DNA of 61,855 nt. Origin: Sulfurovum sp. (GTDB lineage: Bacteria > Campylobacterota > Campylobacteria > Campylobacterales > Sulfurovaceae). A model generated the notes under the pieces. It searched no databases, was not told the origin of the DNA, and saw nothing but the letters and a program-made list of their open reading frames with translations. The DNA is taken from positions 1-61,855 of the forward strand of contig JAAXPZ010000004.1 of NCBI GenBank assembly GCA_012329065.1. The letters are read 5' to 3'. Shown here one piece after another: positions 10,103 to 16,576 of this stretch. Both the position numbers and the translations under genes were made by a program. Each line of letters begins with the position of its first letter. Within the stretch, counting starts at the first letter, position 1.

Positions 10103-10132
10103 ATAATAGCATATTGAGTCTGCCCTTGTCAA
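10103..10132 (-). promoter_or_regulatory. Promoter of grpE-dnaK
   Basis: On the minus strand there is a TTGACA (10132-10127), an 18-bp spacer and TATTAT (10108-10103) preceded by TGC, i.e. an extended -10. This is the closest match to a full housekeeping promoter seen in the window. An AAGGAGC ribosome site follows before the grpE ATG. Confidence 0.65.
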
Positions 10133-10238
10133 GTAAAACTTGAGTCAATTACTATAAAGTACTGATATGAGTCAAGATAATCTATATTAATCAATTTGAT
10201 GATAAAATGAAACAACAAGCCAAAACGGGAGATCAATC

Positions 10239-10718
10239 ATGATAAGAACTTTTGATATGTTTATTGAAACTGAAGTGCCTGAGAACGAAGAGATTATCTC
10301 ATTGACTGACTTTTCTGGGATTATTACCTATGCTAATGATACATTTGCAGAGATATCTGGTTATTCTACCGATGAGCTTATAGGGAAGCCACATAATATT
10401 ATCAGGCACCCAGATATGCCAAAATCAGCCTTTGAAGAGCTCTGGAATAGTGTTAAAAATGGCAAAGAATGGCAAGGATTTGTTAAAAATCTACGCAATG
10501 ACGGTGGGTACTACTGGGTATTTGCTAGAGTCTCAGCGGTCTACAAAAATGGCAAGACAGTAGCCTACAAGTCCGTTAGAGAGTCAATAAGCAGAGAGAG
10601 AAAGATTGAAATGCAAAACATATACGATACGCTCCGAAACAAAGAAGAGAATCAATCTAGGATTGTAGTGTATGTCGACAATAGTAAACTGGATGAGATA
10701 AAAAAACTGGAAGAGTAG
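10239..10718 (+). CDS. Orphan PAS-domain protein (Aer-type PAS)
   Basis: A soluble 159-residue protein that is essentially one PAS domain (about 15-120). It carries the Aer-like pattern FSGIITYANDTFAEISGY, GKPHNIIRHPDMP and GYYWVFARVSAV. Such PAS domains usually bind FAD or another cofactor and sense redox or energy state. A charged helical tail of ~40 residues follows, without a kinase, methyl-accepting or GGDEF output domain, so it must act through a partner protein. A GGGAG ribosome site precedes the ATG. It is divergent from grpE. The partner is not identifiable from the context. Confidence 0.85.
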   Translation: MIRTFDMFIETEVPENEEIISLTDFSGIITYANDTFAEISGYSTDELIGKPHNIIRHPDMPKSAFEELWNSVKNGKEWQGFVKNLRNDGGYYWVFARVSAVYKNGKTVAYKSVRESISRERKIEMQNIYDTLRNKEENQSRIVVYVDNSKLDEIKKLEE

Positions 10719-10773
10719 TGCCTATAATGCCATGTGACTTTTACGCAACAACACAAGTGATAGCATATGGAGC

Positions 10774-10796
10774 GAAAATTCAGCCCTAAGGCCGAA
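10774..10796 (-). terminator. rpsO terminator
   Basis: On the minus strand TTCGGCC pairs with GGCTGAA (one G-U) across a four-base loop, followed by TTTTCGC. It lies 16 bp after the rpsO stop codon. Convergent with the PAS gene, whose end it also faces. Confidence 0.6.
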
Positions 10797-10811
10797 CCCA
10801 AAAAAAAGAAA

Positions 10812-11081
10812 CTAGGCTCTAAGTCCAAGTGCCTCTTTGATCGTATTGTATCTTGTGTAGTCAACTTTATGAAGATATCTCATAAGTCTTCTTCTTTGTC
10901 CTACAAGCTTCAATAGTCCGAGTCTTGAAGAGTGATCTTTCTTGTTAGTCTTTAGGTGATCTGTCAGATAAGTGATTCTTTCTGTTATAAGTGCAACCTG
11001 TACTTCTGTTGAGCCAGTATCGTTCTCTCCTCGTCCATATTTAGCGATGATTTCTTGCTTTTTCGCCTGATCTAAAGCCAT
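10812..11081 (-). CDS. rpsO: 30S ribosomal protein S15
   Basis: S15 binds the 16S rRNA three-way junction and nucleates assembly of the platform. The 89-residue protein beginning [12 protein letters not shown] is full length, with the family segments [38 protein letters not shown] and [14 protein letters not shown] chose the ATG at 11081 because AGGAGG lies six bases before it; the frame stays open further upstream, but that would add residues unlike S15. It is a monocistronic unit here, separated from pnp, with which it is often paired in other bacteria. Confidence 0.98.
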   Translation of the reverse strand: MALDQAKKQEIIAKYGRGENDTGSTEVQVALITERITYLTDHLKTNKKDHSSRLGLLKLVGQRRRLMRYLHKVDYTRYNTIKEALGLRA

Positions 11082-11186
11082 AATGACCTCCTGATTGGTA
11101 TTTTGTGAACGAAAGCATATCATAATAAACTAAAATCAATATGAAATATTGACTAAAGGACACCTCTAAAGGGAGAAATAACACAA

Positions 11187-11208
11187 ATTAGAGTAAAATA
11201 CTCCTAAT
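11187..11208. promoter_or_regulatory. Candidate Rrf2 autoregulatory operator
   Basis: A dyad, GAGTA-AAA-TACTC, sits inside ATTAG...CTAAT, 24-45 bp before the Rrf2-type regulator start. Rrf2 family members commonly repress their own promoters through such dyads. Assignment is inference from position and symmetry only. Confidence 0.35.
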
Positions 11209-11231
11209 ATGATTCTAAAAGGTATTTATAC

Positions 11232-11633
11232 ATGCTACTAACTAGAGCCAGTGAGTACGCCCTACTCTCACTAAATGCTATACGAAAATCTGACAAACCG
11301 ATAGGGGCAGAACAATTAGCAATTGAGTTAAATATCCCCAAAAGTTTTCTAGCAAAAATCCTTCAGAGCTTGGCAAAAGCAGATATACTAGAATCCAGAC
11401 GAGGTGCTTCAGGAGGGTTTTTTCTTTCTAAAGAAATATCTCAAATCAGCATAAACAGTATCATTCAAGCAGCTGAAGGCAAGGCACCTGCTGTGTTTAA
11501 CTGTTTTGAGCTTGCGGACACCTGTCCTAGCGGGACGGTAGGAACCTGTGCAATCTTCCCTTTCTTGACAAATTTTCAGCGAAAAATAGATGATTTTTTA
11601 GATGGTCTCATGCTCAGTGACATTCTTCCATAA
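11232..11633 (+). CDS. Rrf2-family transcriptional regulator with Fe-S-type cysteines
   Basis: The 133 residues contain a winged helix-turn-helix in the first ~75: it starts MLLTRASEYALLSLNAI, has the recognition-helix region IPKSFLAKILQSLAKA and the wing ESRRGASGGFFL. Three cysteines at 91, 98 and 106 occupy the positions used by IscR, NsrR and RsrR to hold a [2Fe-2S] or [4Fe-4S] cluster. It is therefore probably a redox, nitric oxide or iron-sulfur status sensor. The DHH gene begins 24 bp downstream, so the two are probably co-transcribed. No iron-sulfur assembly genes are adjacent, which argues against a dedicated IscR role. Confidence 0.88.
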   Translation: MLLTRASEYALLSLNAIRKSDKPIGAEQLAIELNIPKSFLAKILQSLAKADILESRRGASGGFFLSKEISQISINSIIQAAEGKAPAVFNCFELADTCPSGTVGTCAIFPFLTNFQRKIDDFLDGLMLSDILP

Positions 11634-11657
11634 TCTTTTCACAAAAAGAGAACACAA

Positions 11658-12707
11658 ATGACAAAACAAAATCTTTACCACCTTTCACATATTGATTTAG
11701 ATGGCTATGGATGCCAATATCTTACAAGTAATGTATTTCAAGACTTACACTGTTACAACGCAAACTATGGACCAGAAGTCAAAGCAAGACTTGAAGAGAT
11801 TGTAGGGCAGATAGAAAGAGATAAGTTCATAAATCAAGAACTCAATCCACAGATACTCATCACAGACCTCAATCTCTCAATAAAAGAAGGGCACTATATA
11901 GAAAAAGAGTCCAAGCGTCTAGGAGCAGAACTCCAGCTACTCGATCACCATGCAACTGGTGCTTCTGCTGCTGAACGCTTCGAATGGTATCTGCTTGATA
12001 CCAGCAAATCTGCCACAATGATTACTTACGATTGGCTACAAGAGCTAAATGACTTTGACAAAGACCGTGAATTTCATAATATTGTCGCAGCTATCAACGC
12101 TGTTGACATTTGGTTGGATGATCATTCGTTATTTGAGTATGGAAAAGTGATGCTTGGGATGGTATCTGGTGCAAGAGAGATCAACCGTGTCATGTTTCCA
12201 GAACAAGACAGAGAGTTCAAGCTCTCACTTATAGAGGCAGGAAGAGAGAGAATAGATGCGACTAGTGCCCCGATTCTTCTAGATGATGAGCTACATCAGA
12301 TTAAAAAATCATTTTTTAGAGCTGTGGAGAACAACACAAAGGATAACCTTGTAGCCTTTTATGTCACAAAACTACTCAGCAAACAAAGACCTAGACTCGA
12401 GATTAATTATATGGGATACAAGGGCATCATGGGCTATAATGTAGGAAATACCTCTATCGTCGGAAATACTTTTTTGGTAGAAAATCCTGATATGGATTTT
12501 TATATGGATGTCAACTACAGAGGTGGTTTTTCATTGAGAAGTAACGATAAAGTTGATGTCTCTATCATGGCAGCAAAAATTGGGAATGGTGGAGGTCACC
12601 CAAATGCCTCTGGAGGAAAAATAAAAGATTACAAAGACTCTTTTGTATATGCACAGACTAGAAGATTTGTACAAAATTATATACATGAGATGAGCGTGAA
12701 AGACTAG
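11658..12707 (+). CDS. DHH-family phosphoesterase (DHH-DHHA1)
   Basis: A 349-residue metal-dependent phosphoesterase. Visible motifs are motif I HIDLDGYGC (11-19), a second acidic segment ILITDLNLS, the DHH triad LLDHHATG (Asp96-His97-His98), and the DHHA1 glycine motif GNGGGHPNASGGK near residue 315. Members include RecJ, NrnA oligoribonucleases, pAp phosphatases and cyclic dinucleotide phosphodiesterases. The absence of RecJ-size extra domains suggests a small-molecule or short-oligonucleotide substrate. It follows the Rrf2 gene by 24 bp. The exact substrate is not determinable from the sequence. Confidence 0.88.
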   Translation: MTKQNLYHLSHIDLDGYGCQYLTSNVFQDLHCYNANYGPEVKARLEEIVGQIERDKFINQELNPQILITDLNLSIKEGHYIEKESKRLGAELQLLDHHATGASAAERFEWYLLDTSKSATMITYDWLQELNDFDKDREFHNIVAAINAVDIWLDDHSLFEYGKVMLGMVSGAREINRVMFPEQDREFKLSLIEAGRERIDATSAPILLDDELHQIKKSFFRAVENNTKDNLVAFYVTKLLSKQRPRLEINYMGYKGIMGYNVGNTSIVGNTFLVENPDMDFYMDVNYRGGFSLRSNDKVDVSIMAAKIGNGGGHPNASGGKIKDYKDSFVYAQTRRFVQNYIHEMSVKD

Positions 12708-12734
12708 GGGTAGCTCCATTAATAGGTAATACTC

Positions 12735-13301
12735 TTAAATTCTAACCCTTGCTTCAAGTGCTCTAGAAAGTGACATGATATCTATATTTTCCAACTCTAC
12801 ACCAGTTGGGACACCTTGTGCAATTTTTGTAAAAATTACTTCAGATCCCTCCAGCTTATCCTCGATATAAAGTATCATAGTATCTGTCGCGATACTCGGA
12901 GGAAAAGCAAAAATCACTTCAAATACTCCTTCTATGACATGCCTAAGGTGAAGCTCATCCATATCTTCCAGTCTGGACACTACATAATAAATACCAGCAA
13001 ACTCTCCGCTCTCTTCTATGGACAATATATCTTTGGCACTTTGAACTATACATAGCTTACTCTTGTCTCTGCTCTCGTCTGCACATATACCACAGAGCTC
13101 ATCTTCGCTCATGTTGTGGCAATTGAGACACTTTCTGACTGTCTCCACTGCATCTTCGATTGCCTGTGCCAACTTGACACCACAAAAGCCATCCTCAACA
13201 GCTATATGATATGCCAATCTAACAGCAGTTTTTTTACCAATCCCTGGCAATGTATTAAATGCCTCCACTAAGTTCTCGAATGCTTCTATCTTATGCTTCA
13301 A
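12735..13301 (-). CDS. recR: Recombination protein RecR
   Basis: RecR with RecO loads RecA at gaps. The protein has the N-terminal HhH segment LVEAFNTLPGIGKKTAVRLAYH, a four-cysteine zinc finger (CLNCHNMSEDELCGIC) and a Toprim domain (LCIVQSAKDILSIEESGEFAGIYYV). The reading frame stays open to 13346, but the extra residues resemble no RecR. The most likely start is the TTG at 13301, giving 188 residues, close to Campylobacter and Helicobacter RecR, with a GGTGGA upstream. That start overlaps the end of the Dabb-domain gene by 11 bp. TTG starts are uncommon, so the start is the uncertain part. Confidence 0.92.
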   Translation of the reverse strand: MKHKIEAFENLVEAFNTLPGIGKKTAVRLAYHIAVEDGFCGVKLAQAIEDAVETVRKCLNCHNMSEDELCGICADESRDKSKLCIVQSAKDILSIEESGEFAGIYYVVSRLEDMDELHLRHVIEGVFEVIFAFPPSIATDTMILYIEDKLEGSEVIFTKIAQGVPTGVELENIDIMSLSRALEARVRI

Positions 13302-13581
13302 AGTCCACCACTTTTGTATATTCTGCAATCCTTTTAATAGACTCAAGCACTTTGAGATGTTCTGGATGATTTGCGTAGAAATCTAGGTCATCTTTTGTTT
13401 CAAAATGACTGATAAGCACCATATCCATAGCTCTGTCTTCGTCAGCAAAATTCATACCAATTTTAATATTGAGCAGTCTAGGCACTAGATCAATCATCTG
13501 CTCTATCTTTTCTCTAGCCTCCTTTATGAGTGCATTGCCAACATCATCTTTAAATTTAAACATAACTACATGTATAACCAT
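13291..13581 (-). CDS. Dabb (stress-responsive alpha/beta barrel) domain protein
   Basis: A 96-residue ferredoxin-like fold protein. It opens with the family's MVIHVVMFKFKDD, continues with a helix (LIKEAREKIEQMIDLV), has the mid-domain ALVISHFETKDDLDFYANHPEH-like segment (HFETKDDLDFY, then HPEH) and ends with VVDFEA. Dabb proteins form dimeric alpha/beta barrels and are often stress-induced; their ligands are mostly unknown. It overlaps the start of recR on the same strand and is divergent from dnaJ. Confidence 0.88.
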   Translation of the reverse strand: MVIHVVMFKFKDDVGNALIKEAREKIEQMIDLVPRLLNIKIGMNFADEDRAMDMVLISHFETKDDLDFYANHPEHLKVLESIKRIAEYTKVVDFEA

Positions 13582-13682
13582 TTTCTAATATCCTATTTTT
13601 TTGTTTGCTATTATATCAAAATAATATGGTAGAATTCCGAAATTTAATTCTCAAAGCTACAAATACCATATCAGGAATACTA

Positions 13683-14807
13683 ATGACAATTGATTATTAT
13701 GAAATACTAGAAGTAAGTAGAGATTCAACGGGTGTAGAGATAAAAAAGTCCTACAGGAAGCTTGCTGTAAGATACCATCCAGATAAAAACCCAAACGACA
13801 AAGAAGCAGAAGATAGGTTCAAGCTCATCAATGAGGCTTATGACATACTTGGCAAAGATGAAAAAAGACAGATATATGATCAGTACGGCAAAGAAGGTCT
13901 AGAGCGGCAAGGAGCAGGATTTCATGCCAATAATATGGATGATATCATGGATGTCTTTAATTCAATGTTCGGTGGTGGTTTTAGTGGAGGATTTGGCGGA
14001 CAAGGACGCCAAAGAGACCCATCAATAAAATACGCATTGGATTTTGAAGTAGCACTAGACCTTCCTTTCAATGAAGCAGTATTTGGAATAGAAAAAGAGA
14101 TAACGATAGACTATAAAGTGCCTTGCGATACCTGCAATGGCACTGGAGCCAAAGATGGCAATATGGAAACATGTGGCTACTGTGAGGGGCGTGGACAAGT
14201 TGTCATGAGGCAAGGCTTCATGAGCTTTGCTCAGGAGTGCCCAAAATGCCAAGGTAGTGGACAAAGTGCCAAAGAGCAGTGTAGCACATGTAGTGCAGAA
14301 GGTTTTATACACAAAGAACAGGAGATCAAGTTCAACATACCCGCTGGTGTAGATACTGGAAACAGATTAAGAGTAGCAGGACACGGAAACGAAAACAGGC
14401 AAGGACAAAGAGGTGACCTCTATGTATCATTCAGTGTAGAGGAAGATGAGCATTTTGTGCGTGATGGCAGTGATATATACATTGTAGTGCCGACATTCTT
14501 CACGCAGTGCATTTTAGGAGAAACTATCACTATCCCATCTCTCAACGGAGAGTTAGAGCTACATCTTAAGTCTGGCACTAAAGATAAGGAGCAGTTTATT
14601 TTCAAAGGGGAAGGGGTCACAGATGTTCACTCTGGACGAAAAGGAAGACTAATAGCACAAATCAAAATGGTACTGCCTTCAAAAATAAACGATGAACAAC
14701 GAGAGTTACTAGAAAAGATACAAGAGAGTTATGGCGTAGAGAGTAGTCCTCATAAAAACAGTTTTGAAAGTGCTTTTGAGAGAGTAAAGGGTTGGTTTAG
14801 CGGCTAG
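13683..14807 (+). CDS. dnaJ: Chaperone protein DnaJ (Hsp40)
   Basis: Co-chaperone that stimulates DnaK ATPase and delivers substrates. From the ATG at 13683 it is 374 residues. The J domain (about 1-70) has the HPD triad in RYHPDKNPND. A Gly/Phe-rich linker (FGGGFSGGFGGQG) follows. The zinc domain has four CxxCxGxG-type repeats: CDTCNGTG, CGYCEGRG, CPKCQGSG and the degenerate CSTCSAEG. C-terminal substrate domains follow. An in-frame upstream ATG at 13605 would add 26 residues unlike any J domain, so I reject it. Two extended -10-like boxes lie between 13610 and 13635. A bidirectional terminator follows. Confidence 0.97.
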   Translation: MTIDYYEILEVSRDSTGVEIKKSYRKLAVRYHPDKNPNDKEAEDRFKLINEAYDILGKDEKRQIYDQYGKEGLERQGAGFHANNMDDIMDVFNSMFGGGFSGGFGGQGRQRDPSIKYALDFEVALDLPFNEAVFGIEKEITIDYKVPCDTCNGTGAKDGNMETCGYCEGRGQVVMRQGFMSFAQECPKCQGSGQSAKEQCSTCSAEGFIHKEQEIKFNIPAGVDTGNRLRVAGHGNENRQGQRGDLYVSFSVEEDEHFVRDGSDIYIVVPTFFTQCILGETITIPSLNGELELHLKSGTKDKEQFIFKGEGVTDVHSGRKGRLIAQIKMVLPSKINDEQRELLEKIQESYGVESSPHKNSFESAFERVKGWFSG

Positions 14808-14812
14808 AAAAG

Positions 14813-14840
14813 ATAGACTGCTACTTTCTGAGCAGTCTAT
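14813..14840. terminator. Bidirectional terminator between dnaJ and HU gene
   Basis: A perfect 10-bp stem, ATAGACTGCT/AGCAGTCTAT, with an 8-base loop lies exactly between the convergent dnaJ and HU genes (5 bp after the dnaJ stop). The flanks are A/T-rich but have only short T runs. Confidence 0.6.
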
Positions 14841-14849
14841 TGTATAAAA

Positions 14850-15128
14850 TTAACCAGCTACTGCGTCTTTAGTTGTTTTACCAAACTTAAATTTTGGTGC
14901 TGTGTGTGCTTCTTTTGTATAAGTCTTGTTAGTTCCTGGAACCTTGCCTGTTTTCTTGGCTACTTCAGCTGTTGAGAAAGTACCAAATCCTACAAGTGAT
15001 ACTGATTCTTTCTTTTTAAGTGCCTCTGTTACAGAATCAGTAAATGCTTTTACTGCTCTCTCTGCTGCCGCTTTACTATCAAATCCACCATTCTTCTGTA
15101 CTAGTTCAACAAACTCTGCTTTTGTCAT
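14850..15128 (-). CDS. hup: Nucleoid protein HU
   Basis: A small basic histone-like protein that bends DNA as a dimer. The 92 residues start MTKAEFVELVQKNGGF, contain the core VSLVGFGTFSTAEVAKKTGK, and have the DNA-intercalating arm with the proline in KVPGTNKTYTKEAHTAPKF (PGTNK replaces the usual NPxTG form). The length is standard. It is a monocistronic unit facing dnaJ. Confidence 0.97.
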   Translation of the reverse strand: MTKAEFVELVQKNGGFDSKAAAERAVKAFTDSVTEALKKKESVSLVGFGTFSTAEVAKKTGKVPGTNKTYTKEAHTAPKFKFGKTTKDAVAG

Positions 15129-15310
15129 TTTTTTTCCTTATTTTTGTATTGATAGAACATTATAGCACATAACTATCTTAAGTATAGATAAAAAATCGGT
15201 ATTTATTACCATTTAGTGCCATTTTATGCTATTTATTTATTAATTTTGACATTTTTTTGACATTTTTATGCTAGCTGATGATATCTGAACTGAAATTGGA
15301 TTGCTGAGAT

Positions 15311-15397
15311 TGGTGCGGCAGAGAGGATTTGAACCTCCACGGGCTTGCGCCCACCAGCCCCTCAAGCTGGCGTGTCTACCGTTCCACCACTGCCGCA
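15311..15397 (-). tRNA. tRNA-Leu (anticodon GAG)
   Basis: On the minus strand the 87-nt gene has a 7-bp acceptor stem TGCGGCA/TGCCGCA with CCA encoded at the 3' end (15313-15311). It has an anticodon stem CCAGC/GCTGG around the loop TTGAGGG (anticodon GAG), a long class II variable arm (GGGCGCAAGCCC), and a T-loop GGTTCAAATCC. These are the marks of a leucine tRNA reading CUC/CUU. It lies in the 350-bp gap between HU and atpE, which otherwise holds only AT-rich sequence and the atpE terminator. Confidence 0.96.
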
Positions 15398-15426
15398 TGA
15401 AATCAGAATACCTCAGTATTCGGTAG

Positions 15427-15464
15427 TTTTAAGGGTCGAAAGTATAGCTTTCTGACCCTTAAAA
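15427..15464 (-). terminator. atpE terminator hairpin
   Basis: TTTTAAGGGTC-GAAAG pairs with CTTTC-(T)-GACCCTTAAAA around a 5-base loop: a near-perfect 16-bp stem with one bulge, 17 bp after the atpE stop. The T-rich arm is part of the stem, so it could work in either direction. Confidence 0.65.
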
Positions 15465-15480
15465 TATTCTAAATATAGTC

Positions 15481-15789
15481 CTAGAGGAAAGGGTTTGCGT
15501 AAAGTGCGATAAGTGCGATAACAAGTGTATAGATAACCTGTGCTTCAATCATTGCAAGAGCAATAAACATTGTAGTCATAAGCTTACCACCAAGACCTGG
15601 GTTTCTAGCAGTACCAGCGATAGTCGCAGCAGCAGTATTACCCATACCTATAGCTCCACCAAGAGCAGCAAGACCAAGACCAACACCAGCAGCAACCACT
15701 GAGTATGCCTTAATCATAGATTCACCATCTGCTTCAGCAGCAAATGCAACAGCACCAAGTGCCAAGAAAAGTAAGAAAAACTTTTTCAT
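15481..15789 (-). CDS. atpE: ATP synthase F0 subunit c
   Basis: The proteolipid ring subunit of the rotary ATP synthase. The 102 residues start with a signal-like hydrophobic segment (MKKFFLLFLALGAVAFAAEA), an N-terminal extension found in this bacterial group. The two hairpin helices follow, with the glycine motif AAGVGLGLAALGGAIGMG, the polar loop ARNPG and the proton-carrying glutamate in ALAMIEAQVIYTLV. Conservation of Glu rather than the sodium-binding pattern suggests proton use. It is separate from the other atp genes, as in related genomes. Confidence 0.96.
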   Translation of the reverse strand: MKKFFLLFLALGAVAFAAEADGESMIKAYSVVAAGVGLGLAALGGAIGMGNTAAATIAGTARNPGLGGKLMTTMFIALAMIEAQVIYTLVIALIALYANPFL

Positions 15790-16025
15790 TTTATATCCTT
15801 TGTTTTTGAGCTTTAAGTCCTCTTTGACTATCTATTTGGATCCGTTCGGATAGCGTAAACAGTATACTACTGCCAACAGAGACATAAATGCCACCTGTTT
15901 CCCTACTTAATCATCCAGAATTAGACGATAGAATTATATCAAAGTGTTGTTGATAGCTAGCAAAAACTATCATTCGTTTTATTATTTATGATAGAATTAC
16001 CAAAATAACACAAAAAAGATACAAC

Positions 16026-16553
16026 ATGACAAAGATATTATGGACTATTTTTCTGATAAATAGCTTTATATATGCAGACAAAGTAATACCTATTTCTGTA
16101 ACAGAGTTTAAGACAGATGGAAAAACAATAAACCTTAAAGGTCAAGAGTTTATCGTTATTTCTGTCAGAGAACGAGGCAGTGATGGTAGATTCTATGCGG
16201 TTGACAGAGACGGTATAGTTTGGTGGAGTGGGGCTATAACCTCTGGAGCAGATGACTTCAAAACACCTTCTGGTATATATACTGCTAAGTATAAAAAAAG
16301 ATATCATATGTCTGGAGAGAATCCATCCAATGATGGTGTAAACAATATGGATTTTTCTATATTTTTTACTAATCGAGGCCATGCATTACACAAAGGTAGT
16401 ACCGACTGGATGAGCCATGGATGCATACATATAGATCCCAAAGAGATAGAGACTATCTATAAATGGGCATACCCTGGTATGAAAATTATCATAACAAAAG
16501 AATCCTATATGCCTTTTGCGAGAAAAGATTTAGTTAGGTTTAATATCAAATAA
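16026..16553 (+). CDS. L,D-transpeptidase (YkuD-type) with signal peptide
   Basis: A 175-residue exported protein: the N-terminal hydrophobic segment ILWTIFLINSFIYA is a probable signal peptide. The YkuD domain shows a first histidine in RGHALHKGS, then the active-site motif MSHGCIHID, whose cysteine would be the nucleophile for 3-3 peptidoglycan cross-linking or lipoprotein attachment. In the usual motif an arginine follows one residue after the cysteine (HGCxR); here it is a histidine. The protein lacks the LysM or other anchoring domains of E. coli homologues. It is a single-gene unit, convergent with pnp. Confidence 0.87.
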   Translation: MTKILWTIFLINSFIYADKVIPISVTEFKTDGKTINLKGQEFIVISVRERGSDGRFYAVDRDGIVWWSGAITSGADDFKTPSGIYTAKYKKRYHMSGENPSNDGVNNMDFSIFFTNRGHALHKGSTDWMSHGCIHIDPKEIETIYKWAYPGMKIIITKESYMPFARKDLVRFNIK

Positions 16554-16576
16554 AATTACCTATTATTAGGGGTACT

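Noticed and set aside
11232-11633. Calling the Rrf2 regulator IscR
   Set aside because: The three cysteines fit, but there are no isc or suf genes next to it, so a specific IscR role is not supported.
13605-13682. A longer DnaJ starting at 13605
   Set aside because: The extra 26 residues do not resemble any J protein and the ATG at 13683 starts precisely at the J domain.
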